Assembly: GCA_943788115.1 (NCBI GenBank)
Contig: CALSPA010000008.1
Location: 53,979-117,978 of the forward strand
Direction of reading: 5' to 3'
DNA: 64,000 nt
Source of the DNA: an uncultured Flavobacteriales bacterium
Lineage (GTDB): Bacteria > Bacteroidota > Bacteroidia > Flavobacteriales_D > Parvicellaceae
The notes below the pieces were generated by a model. The model saw only the letters and a list, made by a program, of their open reading frames with translations, searched no databases and was not told the origin of the DNA. Position numbers and translations under genes: made by a program. Shown here one piece after another: positions 8,679 to 17,902 of this stretch (position 1 is its first letter; each line of letters begins with the position of its first letter).

Positions 8679-10135
8679 AAACTTTCTAATTTCCCCTTTG
8701 CCCAATCTAAAAAATCAAAATAAGTAAAGGCATTTCTTTCAAAAGGATCTTTTTTTAATTTTTCTAAATCATTAATAAGAGCATTATAATGTGATCGTAT
8801 ATTAAAGGAAGTGTTTTTAGTCATTAGTTTTTTAACAAACTGCAAGAGAATTTTCTCAACGCTAAAAAACAGCTTTTGTTCTTTTAAAAACCGTTCAATA
8901 GACCTCAATTCAGCATAAATAAGCTCATCATCATTAAGCTCAATAAGTAAAACAAGGTAAAAGAAACGTGCAGCAGAATAAGCATCTTTCTTATCTGTAT
9001 TTTTCATTAATGAAACAAACTCAAACATAATTCGAATGGCTTTTCTTTTAAAACCAGATTTATATAAACAATTGGCATAATAAAATGTTTCATAAATATC
9101 TTCTTGATAAATAAAGGCTTCAACAGAAACACTAGAAATGAAATCATTTTTTTCAATAAAATATTCGTCAAAAGCTTTAACTCCCCCAATAAAATTACCT
9201 GTTTTAGAAAAAATCATTAGCTCCAAAACATAAATAAGGTATTTCTTATAGCTAGCATAAAAAGTAGTTGGTGTTGGCATAGACTCCAAGTCCTTTAGAT
9301 GGGATTTAGCTAAAGAAAAATCTCCTATTGCAATAGTGCAAAGCACCCGGTTAGCCATAGACCTTAAAATAAGGTCCTTCCTTAAATTAAGCAAGTAACT
9401 ATTCGAATTAACTAGCTTATAAATAGTATTCATTGCATCGTAAGAAACCTCAACATTTCCGAGCAAATAATTGGATAACCCAAAATTATAATTATAATAC
9501 AAAAGAGAGTAATTAGAATTAGAGACCACTTCTTTAAAACTTTCAAGATTTGAAATGTATAATGTAAGCAACTTTTTATGAATGGGTTTTCTTGCAGATT
9601 CAATTTCTTTATTTAAAAGCGAAATTTCTAAATACTTCTTGTCCATCTGCAAAATAACTTCCTGTGATTTAAGTTGGGCGTTTACTTCACAATCCCAATT
9701 TTCAAGCATCTGCTCAATTCCATTTTTTGACAATCTAGATTGAATAAAAGCCAAATCGGAGTAACTGTGAATAAACGAACCGTGATCATTAGATTTAACT
9801 TTTACTTTTTGCAATACTTTTTTAGCCTCGGTCCAATAACCCCTACTTTTTAAAACAAAAGCATTTTGAATTAACTGATTTTCACTATTATAAGGAATTG
9901 ATTTTTTATGAAAATAACGAAGTGATTCTAATACTTTATTTTTAAGCTGTTGCTTAAGCTGAGCTGAATAATTTTCAATCAAGTCCTTTTTAACATCCTT
10001 CTCTTGCCTATCCCTTTTATAACTTAAAAAAAGTTTCATATAATTGGTTTTACCCAATTTTTGAAAAGATGAAAGCCTTGTAAAATATCTCTTTTCTGCC
10101 TGTGAAAGCCCTAAAATTAGCTCATTTAAATTCAT
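8675..10135 (-). CDS. Conserved hypothetical helical repeat protein
   Basis: 486 residues, no signal peptide or membrane segment. The sequence is predicted to be all-helical, with repeated hydrophobic-aromatic helices (FYYANCLYKSGFKRKAIRIMFEF, AYSAARFFYLVLLIEL) that resemble TPR or SEL1-like solenoids without a clean consensus. The N-terminus (LNELILGLSQAEKRYFTRLSSFQ) is charged and could be a small helical domain. I do not recognise a named family or catalytic residues. It is a single gene between two plus-strand genes; the upstream 130 bases are extremely AT rich. Confidence 0.65.
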   Translation of the reverse strand: MNLNELILGLSQAEKRYFTRLSSFQKLGKTNYMKLFLSYKRDRQEKDVKKDLIENYSAQLKQQLKNKVLESLRYFHKKSIPYNSENQLIQNAFVLKSRGYWTEAKKVLQKVKVKSNDHGSFIHSYSDLAFIQSRLSKNGIEQMLENWDCEVNAQLKSQEVILQMDKKYLEISLLNKEIESARKPIHKKLLTLYISNLESFKEVVSNSNYSLLYYNYNFGLSNYLLGNVEVSYDAMNTIYKLVNSNSYLLNLRKDLILRSMANRVLCTIAIGDFSLAKSHLKDLESMPTPTTFYASYKKYLIYVLELMIFSKTGNFIGGVKAFDEYFIEKNDFISSVSVEAFIYQEDIYETFYYANCLYKSGFKRKAIRIMFEFVSLMKNTDKKDAYSAARFFYLVLLIELNDDELIYAELRSIERFLKEQKLFFSVEKILLQFVKKLMTKNTSFNIRSHYNALINDLEKLKKDPFERNAFTYFDFLDWAKGKLESF

Positions 10136-10245
10136 ATGAAATAATATATATTTATATTAAATATATCTATTAAATAAACAAATACATTAAATATGAAATA
10201 ATATAAATAATTTTTATTACACATTTAAAAAGACCAAATACATTT

Positions 10246-10253
10246 TAGGTTTG
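10246..10253 (+). promoter_or_regulatory. Putative -7 box before the secreted hydrolase (TAGGTTTG)
   Basis: An exact TAnnTTTG match 12 bases before the ATG at 10266. It overlaps the alternative TTG start at 10251, which argues that translation begins at 10266. No clear -33 TTG at the usual distance. Confidence 0.4.
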
Positions 10254-10265
10254 CAGAAAAAAATA

Positions 10266-11663
10266 ATGAAAAATAAAACCTTCCTAAAAATCTACCTCAT
10301 TGCACAAATCACATGCATTAGTATCTGCTTAAAAAGTCAAGGACCACCAGCAGCTATAGCAAATTCACTTCAAAACATTATTGACAACGCACTACCAAAC
10401 CAGCTAAACAACTCAGGGATGGTGCTAAGCATTCACGTTCCCGGAAAATGGACATGGGAAGGGGCTAGTGGTTACAGCATCTGCGGAATGACTTCTGGAC
10501 AACCCACAACAATCGCCTTACCAAATAGTAAATTCCGAGTAGGAAGCATTACCAAAACAATGGTTGCCACATGTATCTTGAAATTAGAAGAAAATGGTCT
10601 TCTTAATACTGAAGACCCAATTGAGAACTACCTTAGAGCAACACTTATTAATGATACTATAGCTCCAAGCTCAACACTAAAAATCAGACATTTACTAAAT
10701 CACACTAGTGGCATCTCCAACTCTGCAGATAATCCAACGTGTCAAGCAGATGTTCTAAACAATCCTTTAGGGACACACACAATCGAAGAGGCCATTTATT
10801 GTGGTGCAAGTCAAGGAGAAATATTCCCTCCAGAATTTGCTTGGGGCTATTCCAATACTAACTATTCAATATTAGCAATGATAATTGAAGAGATTACAGG
10901 ATTAAGCTACCAAGATTACCTCACACAAAACATAATAAACCCATTAACCCTCTCAGAAACAGAAATCCCAACGACTCCACAGATCAACGGAAATCACATG
11001 GGATGCTACTGGAACATTGGATCATGGATAGACCTTACAATAATTCACCCAAGTACCTACACAGGATGGGCAGATGTAGTAAGCACAGCTAATGATTTAA
11101 ATATTTTCTACAGTAACCTTCTTAACGGAAATCTATTAAATCAAAGTTCATTAACTAAAATGAAAACAATAGATCCCGCTTCATATGACTATGGGTATGG
11201 ACTAGATTTTTATCTTTTAAATGGACATGATTATTACGGACATTCAGGAGAAGTTGCCAATACTAGCAGCATGTTTTTTGCTGATGTAAATACTAGTATT
11301 GCACCGAATGGATACTATCTCACCTATAATTTCAACATGCAGGGAGCTGAAATGACCAATGCTGTTGACATACCAGTTTACGACTTATTAAACAACTCCA
11401 TTTCTCAAACAATTGAAAACACCTTAAACAAAAGTGAAATATACATTTACCCTAACCCTGTTAACAAAAATAGCCAACTAAACATTAAAAGTAGCTGCAC
11501 AGGTGAATGCATAATCTCTGATTTATCTGGAAAGAAAATAGCTACAACAACAATATACAATGGGAATAATCAAGTATCAATTCAAGAATTAGAAAGCGGT
11601 ATTTATATCATAGAGTGTAAAGCAAATGGAAAATCAAAAACTGAAAAACTTATAGTTAATTAA
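10266..11663 (+). CDS. Secreted serine hydrolase (class C beta-lactamase fold) with T9SS tail
   Basis: 465 residues from the ATG at 10266. After a signal peptide the beta-lactamase/transpeptidase-like domain (about 30-375) shows all three active-site elements: SITK (SxxK, in FRVGSITKTMV), YSN (YxN, in WGYSNTNYS) and HSG (in YYGHSGEVAN). The C-terminal 75 residues (IYPNPVNKNS ... LESGIYIIECK ... KLIVN) form a T9SS type A sorting domain, so the enzyme acts outside the cell. The family includes D-alanyl-D-alanine carboxypeptidases, esterases and peptidases; substrate unknown. The stand-alone gene is followed by a convergent CotH lipoprotein gene. Confidence 0.88.
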   Translation: MKNKTFLKIYLIAQITCISICLKSQGPPAAIANSLQNIIDNALPNQLNNSGMVLSIHVPGKWTWEGASGYSICGMTSGQPTTIALPNSKFRVGSITKTMVATCILKLEENGLLNTEDPIENYLRATLINDTIAPSSTLKIRHLLNHTSGISNSADNPTCQADVLNNPLGTHTIEEAIYCGASQGEIFPPEFAWGYSNTNYSILAMIIEEITGLSYQDYLTQNIINPLTLSETEIPTTPQINGNHMGCYWNIGSWIDLTIIHPSTYTGWADVVSTANDLNIFYSNLLNGNLLNQSSLTKMKTIDPASYDYGYGLDFYLLNGHDYYGHSGEVANTSSMFFADVNTSIAPNGYYLTYNFNMQGAEMTNAVDIPVYDLLNNSISQTIENTLNKSEIYIYPNPVNKNSQLNIKSSCTGECIISDLSGKKIATTTIYNGNNQVSIQELESGIYIIECKANGKSKTEKLIVN

Positions 11664-11707
11664 AAAAACAACTATAATTAACTTACAGCCTATTTCAGAC
11701 AGGAAAT

Positions 11708-13291
11708 TTATTCTTCCATGAAATAGGCTTTCATATTTTCAATGAAATATTCATGCCTATGCTCACAAAAATTATCTAATCTACTCAACGCTTTTTCATA
11801 TTCACTTAACCCACCATCAGGATTCCATCGATTATAATGCTCTTCAATAGCAGGGGCAAATAGCAATTTGTAATATGTTAATTTCTGCTTAAGTACTTGT
11901 TTAGACAATTCATTATCAAACAAATAAGCTACCCTTTCTTTAAATAAATATTGGAAATCTGGATGATTAAGTAAATAAGTAACTAAAACACCACCTAAAG
12001 AAGGAGAACGGTCTTTAGTTGCATATTCAAACATGTTATTTTTTGGATTTCCAACACTAGCATCCATATCAATTAAAACAGCTCTCCACTCACCACTTTT
12101 CTTTGTTTTTTTCCAGAAAAATGTATTATTACATGGCCAATCTGTATTTTGAAAAAAAAGCTCTACCACAACCCAATCTACAAGTGATTTCATTTTAAAG
12201 CCCTTCTTAATATTTTTAAAAGAAAAAGTCGAATCAGATTTAATTTCTTTAAGCATCGTATTTAAATCTCCAAATGATCCATCTTTATAAGAATAACCCT
12301 TATCATCAGCATCAATTATTTTTTTAGATTTAACACCATACTTACTTGCGATAGCTTTAATGTCTAGTCTTTCTCTTAACCCATGTATTCCCCAATACTC
12401 CTTATTCAAATACACTTTAGCTGGACGATAAGCCATAACATCTAAGTTTAAATTTTCACACACATCTGCTATCCACCCATCAACAAAAACCTCAGACTGC
12501 CAACCAGAATAAGAGGATCTTAAAATAAATTTATCTAACTCATGGGTTATACCCAATAAATCACTCAGCGCTCTATTACCATTATTGTAGAATCGCAAAC
12601 TTTTTTGTGGCGCAACAGGAGTTATGTATCCATGTGTTCTAAAAAAAAGATTATCATTCAAGTATTCATTAGCTGAATCTAAAATTTGAATATCGACAGG
12701 TTGTTTTCTCCTTTTAAACAGGTAATAATTACCAGAATTATATTCATCATCAGGATTAAAACTTTTTCCAGGCACGTAAGATCCTGAATCTTGGCTAAAT
12801 AGAAATTCTTCTTCAACGCTTAAGCTAACAACAGGCAATTCATCTTTTGAAGATGAACCAAGAATATAACTACAGGCTATGGAATCAATAAGAATACCCT
12901 CGTTATATTGAAACACTTTAACATTGTGGAAAGATGACAATTTACCTTTTGGAGAATGCCAAGTATTGGAATATTGTCTATAAACCTTTGCTGCAGAGGG
13001 TATTAAACTAACCTTAAGCTCATCTAACCCTATTTTTAAACCGATTGTACTTCCAGCAGTCTCAACTGTATCTTTGTTATAAACGCAAACCATGTTTGTA
13101 GCTCCAGATCCTTTGAATTCTAAATCCAAAAATTCTGAATTGTAAACCCCAGAAGATATAGTTGGCACAATCGAAGAATTAGAAGAATATAAATTAGCGT
13201 ATTTGCAAATTTCATTGTCAGAAGAATCACAACCCAACAAACAGAGCGTAAATAAACAAATAATAGTTAATTTAGAAATGTGTTTTTTCAT
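11708..13291 (-). CDS. CotH kinase family lipoprotein
   Basis: 527 residues, lipoprotein signal ending at Cys21 (LCLLGC). The CotH kinase domain spans about residues 170-500: FILRSSYSGWQSEVFVDGW, the nucleotide-site region YWGIHGLRERLDIKAI, and DWPCNNTFFWKK ... EWRAVLIDMDASVG carrying the metal-binding Asp. CotH proteins are atypical secreted kinases that phosphorylate extracellular proteins (spore coat in Bacillus); in Bacteroidota they occur as surface lipoproteins of unknown target. The N-terminal 150 residues form a beta-rich, chitobiase/FN3-like part. Divergent from the molybdenum cofactor operon, 66 bases apart. Confidence 0.85.
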   Translation of the reverse strand: MKKHISKLTIICLFTLCLLGCDSSDNEICKYANLYSSNSSIVPTISSGVYNSEFLDLEFKGSGATNMVCVYNKDTVETAGSTIGLKIGLDELKVSLIPSAAKVYRQYSNTWHSPKGKLSSFHNVKVFQYNEGILIDSIACSYILGSSSKDELPVVSLSVEEEFLFSQDSGSYVPGKSFNPDDEYNSGNYYLFKRRKQPVDIQILDSANEYLNDNLFFRTHGYITPVAPQKSLRFYNNGNRALSDLLGITHELDKFILRSSYSGWQSEVFVDGWIADVCENLNLDVMAYRPAKVYLNKEYWGIHGLRERLDIKAIASKYGVKSKKIIDADDKGYSYKDGSFGDLNTMLKEIKSDSTFSFKNIKKGFKMKSLVDWVVVELFFQNTDWPCNNTFFWKKTKKSGEWRAVLIDMDASVGNPKNNMFEYATKDRSPSLGGVLVTYLLNHPDFQYLFKERVAYLFDNELSKQVLKQKLTYYKLLFAPAIEEHYNRWNPDGGLSEYEKALSRLDNFCEHRHEYFIENMKAYFMEE

Positions 13292-13357
13292 TTAAGAAAG
13301 TATCTTTAAAATTTACTGATACAAATCTAACAATTCTAATAAGTCACTTTCATAACT

Positions 13358-14452
13358 ATGCTTAACAAAGAAGATTTAATACAATATAGTAAACAAATCA
13401 TACTCAAAGAAATTGGTGAAAAAGGACAATTGAAATTAAAAACAAGTAAGGTTTTAGTAATTGGCGCAGGAGGTTTAGGTTGTCCAGTTCTAACACAGTT
13501 AACAACTTGCGGAATTGGAACAATAGGAATTGTAGATCACGACACTGTCTCTTTATACAACCTACCTAGGCAAAATTTATATGGGAAAAGCTCTGTAGGA
13601 AAATCAAAAGTGAAAGAAGCCATTAAAAGGCTTCAACAATTAAATTCATCAACAAAATTTATTGAATATAACTTCCAATTAACAATTAACAATAACTACA
13701 ATACGTTAAAAAATTACGACTTAATCATAGATTGCACAGACAACATCCAAACCAAATATCTAATAAATGACACTTGCATTTTATTAGATAAACCATTAGT
13801 CTTTGGAGCTGTTTTCAAGCATGAAGGTCAAATAGCAGTTTTTAATTACAAAGAAAGTGGAACTTACAGGTGTTTATTTCCAAAACAGCAAAACACATCA
13901 ATGCAAAATTGTGAAGATTCTGGAGTTTTAGGAGTAATCACATCAATAATTGGAGCTTTTCAAGTAAATGAATCACTGAAAATTCTTCTTAATTATGGTG
14001 AAACATTAACTAATAAACTTAAAATTTACAACTCACTTGACTCCTCAATTACAATAATAGATTATAAAAAAAAGAAACACAGTATATACAATAGGTTAAA
14101 AAAAGATTTATTATTTCATGAAAAAGACTACTCATTTAACTGTAATTCAATAAAAGAAATTAGCTACAATTCCTTGATAAAGCAAATAAATAATGAGATA
14201 CAATTTATCGATGTTAGAGAACCAAATGAATTACCAAAATGCATTGAATTAAAAGCCTTAAACATTCCACTAAATGACATTCTTAATCATTTAAATAAAA
14301 TTGAAAAACAAAAAAAAGTTGTCTTAATTTGTAATAGCGGATTAAGAAGTAAACAAGCGTTATCAGTGATTAATGAAAAACAACATTTCCCCAATATTGT
14401 AAGTTTAGAGAGTGGATTAAAAAATTGGGATAAAATCAAACAACATTTATAA
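13358..14452 (+). CDS. moeB: ThiF/MoeB adenylyltransferase with C-terminal rhodanese domain
   Basis: 364 residues. E1-like domain (1-245) with the ATP site VLVIGAGGLGCPVLTQL and DNIQTKYLIND; the adenylating family normally acts on the C-terminal glycine of MoaD or ThiS. The rhodanese domain (about 270-364) includes FIDVREPNELP and the active-site loop VLICNSGLRS with an intact catalytic Cys. This MoeB-rhodanese layout is that of MoeZ/MOCS3. The CxxC zinc motifs of canonical MoeB are not evident where expected. It heads the moaE-moaCB-moaA operon with a 12-base gap, so the role is most likely activation and sulfuration of MoaD for molybdopterin synthesis, although thiamine sulfur transfer is possible. 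Confidence 0.88.
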   Translation: MLNKEDLIQYSKQIILKEIGEKGQLKLKTSKVLVIGAGGLGCPVLTQLTTCGIGTIGIVDHDTVSLYNLPRQNLYGKSSVGKSKVKEAIKRLQQLNSSTKFIEYNFQLTINNNYNTLKNYDLIIDCTDNIQTKYLINDTCILLDKPLVFGAVFKHEGQIAVFNYKESGTYRCLFPKQQNTSMQNCEDSGVLGVITSIIGAFQVNESLKILLNYGETLTNKLKIYNSLDSSITIIDYKKKKHSIYNRLKKDLLFHEKDYSFNCNSIKEISYNSLIKQINNEIQFIDVREPNELPKCIELKALNIPLNDILNHLNKIEKQKKVVLICNSGLRSKQALSVINEKQHFPNIVSLESGLKNWDKIKQHL

Positions 14453-14464
14453 AAAGTTAGTGAA

Positions 14465-14914
14465 ATGGAGATTAAAAAAAATAAAGTGAAAAATTGTTTT
14501 ATTATTGGGCCTATTAGCTCCAATTTCATTGGGAATTCAATTGCCAAGCATCAAACTAAGAAAAACATAGGTGCTCATCAAATTTTTCTTGGACAAGTAC
14601 GTGCAGATCAAATAAACAACAAAGAAGTTATAGCCATCGATTATTCAGCTCAAGAAGAAATGGCAAACAAAGTATTTCATGACATTAGAGAAAAAACATT
14701 TGAAAAATTTGACTTAACCTGCATGCACATACACCACAGTATTGGAGTAGTTAATGCTGGAGAAATTTGTCTTTTTGTTTTTGCTTCATCAAAACATAGA
14801 AAGAATGCTCAAGCAGCAATTGAATATTTAATAGAAGAAATTAAAAGTAAAGCCCCTATTTTTGGTAAAGAAATTTTTGAAGATAAAACACATCAATGGA
14901 AAATTAACACTTAG
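14465..14914 (+). CDS. moaE: Molybdopterin synthase catalytic subunit MoaE
   Basis: 149 residues. The family hallmarks are present: GAHQIFLGQVRAD near residue 40, AIDYSAQEEMA, HHSIGVVNAGEICLFV and the C-terminal catalytic region KSKAPIFGKEIFED containing the substrate-binding lysines. MoaE uses the thiocarboxylated MoaD to insert two sulfurs into cyclic pyranopterin monophosphate. It lies 12 bases after the ThiF-rhodanese gene and 10 bases before moaCB. The partner MoaD is not encoded anywhere in this window. Confidence 0.93.
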   Translation: MEIKKNKVKNCFIIGPISSNFIGNSIAKHQTKKNIGAHQIFLGQVRADQINNKEVIAIDYSAQEEMANKVFHDIREKTFEKFDLTCMHIHHSIGVVNAGEICLFVFASSKHRKNAQAAIEYLIEEIKSKAPIFGKEIFEDKTHQWKINT

Positions 14915-14924
14915 AATTTAATTC

Positions 14925-15833
14925 ATGATTGACATCACTCACAAATCAACAACGCTAAGAGTAGCTACAGCACAAGCAATTGTTAAGCTAGGCTCTATAG
15001 AAACAGTAACTGCTATTAAAAACAACCAGGTTCCAAAAGGGAATGTATTAGAAATGGCTAAAACAGCAGGACTTTTTGCTGTAAAAAGAACCGCTGAAAT
15101 GATCCCTGATTGTCATCCGATGCCAATTGAATTTACTGGCATAGAATATCAAATAAATGAACTCGAAATAAAGATTCTAGTCACAGTAAAAACAATTTAC
15201 AGAACTGGTGTAGAGGTGGAAGCAATGCATGCTGCAAGTGTAGTGGCCCTTACTCTTTATGACATGCTTAAACCAATTGAAAAAAACATTGAAATAAACC
15301 AAATTAAATTAGTTAATAAAAAAGGTGGGAAATCAGATTTTAAAGATGCTTTCAAAAAACCAATTAAGGCTGCAATAATTGTTTGTTCAGACACTATTTC
15401 TAAAGGTAAAAAAGAAGATGTTGCAGGGAAAACAATAATTGAAAAATTAAAAAAATGCAATGTTAATGTTATTGACTACATAATAATTCCGGATGAGAAT
15501 AAGAAAATTCAAGAACAATTAATTAAACACGCTGAACTAAATACTGATTTATTAATTTACACTGGTGGCACTGGTCTTTCTCCTAAAGATTTAACACCAG
15601 AAGCAATTATTCCTTTATTGGATCAGGAAATTCCAGGAATAGCTGAAGCATCAAGAAAATACGGTCAAGACAGAACTCCATACGCAATGCTCTCTAGAAG
15701 TGTTGCTGGGATCAAAGAAAAAACATTAGTTCTTGCCCTACCCGGTTCAACAAGAGGAGCTGCAGAATCTATTGACGCACTATTCCCTTCTCTACTTCAT
15801 ATTTTCAGAATAATGAAAGGAGCTAGACACTGA
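14925..15833 (+). CDS. moaCB: Bifunctional MoaC/MoaB fusion
   Basis: 302 residues joining two Moco enzymes. Residues 1-145 are MoaC (cyclic pyranopterin monophosphate synthase): MIDITHKSTTLRVATA, VPKGNVLEMAKTAG, DCHPMPIEF and the catalytic GVEVEAMHAASV. Residues 150-302 are MoaB/Mog-type molybdopterin adenylyltransferase: KAAIIVCSDTISKGKKEDVAG, IYTGGTGLSPKDLTPEA and LPGSTRGAAES. Such fusions are known in Bacteroidota. The linked activities are an early and a late step of the pathway, suggesting co-regulation rather than channelling. The stop at 15831-15833 is one base before the moaA start. Confidence 0.93.
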   Translation: MIDITHKSTTLRVATAQAIVKLGSIETVTAIKNNQVPKGNVLEMAKTAGLFAVKRTAEMIPDCHPMPIEFTGIEYQINELEIKILVTVKTIYRTGVEVEAMHAASVVALTLYDMLKPIEKNIEINQIKLVNKKGGKSDFKDAFKKPIKAAIIVCSDTISKGKKEDVAGKTIIEKLKKCNVNVIDYIIIPDENKKIQEQLIKHAELNTDLLIYTGGTGLSPKDLTPEAIIPLLDQEIPGIAEASRKYGQDRTPYAMLSRSVAGIKEKTLVLALPGSTRGAAESIDALFPSLLHIFRIMKGARH

Positions 15834-15834
15834 T

Positions 15835-16836
15835 TTGAACAATGAACAAAAATACTTAGAAGATAATCATGGGAGAAAGCATGATTATTTAAGAATATCA
15901 TTGACCGATAAATGTAACCTGAGATGTTTCTATTGCATGCCAGAAGAAGGAATTGAATTGAGAGAAAGATCCTCGTTTATGACAGCAGAAGAGCTTATTG
16001 AAATTGCAAAAGTTTTCATTTCTCAAGGAATAAAAAAAATTAGGCTTACTGGAGGAGAACCTTTAGTTAAAAAAAATGCCAAACTTGTTATTAATGAGCT
16101 AGGAAAACTTCCTATTGAACTCTCTTTAACTACCAACGCCATTCTTGTAGATCAATACATTTTAGATCTAAAAAAAGCTGGTGTAAAATCTGTGAATGTA
16201 AGTTTAGACACATTAAAAGAAGAAAGATTTAACACCATAACAAAAAGAGATTATTTCAAAAAAGTAATGTCAAATATTCAACTTTTAATTCAGGAAAATT
16301 TCAAGGTTAAAATAAATGTTGTTCTCATTAAAAATGTAAATGATGATGAGATTGTTGACTTTGTAAACTGGTCTAAAAACAAGCCGATAGAACTTAGATT
16401 CATAGAGTTTATGCCATTCGATGGCAATCAATGGAATTGGGACAAAAAGGTATCATACAAGGAAATACTTAATACCATTAAGAAAGAATTAGGAGACAAA
16501 AGCTTTAAAAAAATTGAAGATCATCCAAACGATACGGCTAAAAATTTTCAATTAAAAAATGCAACTGGAAGTTTTGGAATTATTAGTTCTGTTACCAACC
16601 CATTTTGTGACACTTGCAACAGAATTAGATTAACCGCAGATGGTAAAATTAAAAATTGTTTATTTTCCAACAAAGAAATAGATTTACTTACTGCACATCG
16701 TAAAAACCTCCCTTTAATTCCATTAATAAAAGAATCCATTTACAATAAGAAAAAACAACACGCAGGAATTAAATCATTTGAGAAGACGAATCCAAATGAA
16801 CTTAAAAATAGATCTATGATTTCTATTGGCGGCTAA
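15835..16836 (+). CDS. moaA: GTP 3',8-cyclase MoaA
   Basis: 333 residues. Radical SAM enzyme of the first molybdenum cofactor step. The N-terminal cluster motif CNLRCFYC (C-x3-C-x2-C) lies in DYLRISLTDKCNLRCFYCMP, followed by RLTGGEPLV, and the second cluster is held by CDTCNRIRLTADGKIKNC near the C-terminus. The only in-frame start before the conserved N-terminus is TTG at 15835, because an in-frame TGA lies at 15814 and the nearest ATG (15842) is out of frame. The C-terminal double Gly (SIGG) needed for activation is present. Overlaps the convergent ctaA by four bases. Confidence 0.94.
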   Translation: MNNEQKYLEDNHGRKHDYLRISLTDKCNLRCFYCMPEEGIELRERSSFMTAEELIEIAKVFISQGIKKIRLTGGEPLVKKNAKLVINELGKLPIELSLTTNAILVDQYILDLKKAGVKSVNVSLDTLKEERFNTITKRDYFKKVMSNIQLLIQENFKVKINVVLIKNVNDDEIVDFVNWSKNKPIELRFIEFMPFDGNQWNWDKKVSYKEILNTIKKELGDKSFKKIEDHPNDTAKNFQLKNATGSFGIISSVTNPFCDTCNRIRLTADGKIKNCLFSNKEIDLLTAHRKNLPLIPLIKESIYNKKKQHAGIKSFEKTNPNELKNRSMISIGG

Positions 16837-17852
16837 CTCTTTAGGACCAAATTGTTCTTTTTCAGACGAAAAACAATCATTGCAAGAATTCCAAACAAAC
16901 AAGAAGCTAAAACTAAATGTGCTGTTCTAGCCAAACCAGGCATGTCAGCATGTGCCAACAAAATACCTGAAAACAATTCAATTGCCAATAGTGTATACAT
17001 CCATCTAATTGGTTTGTATTTTTTCTTTTTCTCGTTATAAAAAGCAAGTATTGTTAAAAGAATTAACACTAGCCAGGAAAAGCTTCTGTGAATAAAAAAA
17101 GTAACCCCTAACATACTACTCCAATCATTTCTTCCAAAACCTTTTCTTGACAACTCATCAATATACTCTCTAACCTGTGTACCTAAAAACATTTGATAAA
17201 CAGTGATAGAAAAACAAATCCAAATTAACCATTTGATCCATTTGGGGAAAACGAGTCTATGCTGCTGAGAAGGACTTATTAAAAAAACAAGGTAAAGCTG
17301 TAATCCTATAATTACTAAAGCCAATAACAAATGAACAGTAATTGTCCATGGAACTAAATTTGAAGCTACTACAATAGAACCAAACCAAGCTTGCACAACT
17401 AATAAAATTAAATTAAGAAAACTTAAACCAATTAATTTTCTTTGCCTGTAATAAATTACAATCCATAAAAAAACAATTAAAATAGCGTTTCCTGCTAAAA
17501 AACCTGCTAATCTATTAATGTATTCTGTCCAAGTTTTTTGAGCATTAAAAGGTTGCTCTTTTAATAAATCAGCATCGTTATTTATACTGTTTGCAGATTT
17601 TTCTAGTGAAATTGCATTTAGAAAAGCGGTGAATTTTTTTATCTTTCTTATTCTCTTTTCTAAAAATGCTTCATTGTAATTTTCTGGTAATTGAGAAATG
17701 TCTGTTGGTGGTATCCATTGACCAAAACATTTAGGCCAATCTGGACAACCCATGCCACTGCCTGTTATTCTAACAAAACTTCCAGCAATTACAACTAGAA
17801 AAATTAAAACAAGTGTAATCCAATTAAAACTAATAAATGCTTTTGAAAACAT
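16833..17852 (-). CDS. ctaA: Heme A synthase CtaA/COX15
   Basis: 339 residues from ATG at 17852 (a TTG lies six bases upstream). Membrane protein with about eight hydrophobic helices; the first contains GSFVRITGSGMGCPDWPKCFGQW, the diagnostic COX15/CtaA signature with its cysteine pair, and heme-ligating histidines are seen in TVHLLLAL, FIHRSFSW and RTAHLVLA. It converts heme O to heme A for aa3-type oxidases. The insertion of about 40 charged residues after the first helix is typical of Bacteroidota members. It lies 50 bases downstream of trhO on the same strand. Confidence 0.92.
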   Translation of the reverse strand: MFSKAFISFNWITLVLIFLVVIAGSFVRITGSGMGCPDWPKCFGQWIPPTDISQLPENYNEAFLEKRIRKIKKFTAFLNAISLEKSANSINNDADLLKEQPFNAQKTWTEYINRLAGFLAGNAILIVFLWIVIYYRQRKLIGLSFLNLILLVVQAWFGSIVVASNLVPWTITVHLLLALVIIGLQLYLVFLISPSQQHRLVFPKWIKWLIWICFSITVYQMFLGTQVREYIDELSRKGFGRNDWSSMLGVTFFIHRSFSWLVLILLTILAFYNEKKKKYKPIRWMYTLLAIELFSGILLAHADMPGLARTAHLVLASCLFGILAMIVFRLKKNNLVLKS

Positions 17853-17902
17853 AATCAAAACTAATCAATGGAAATTATTAAATAGAGTTTGTAGAATTTA
17901 AT

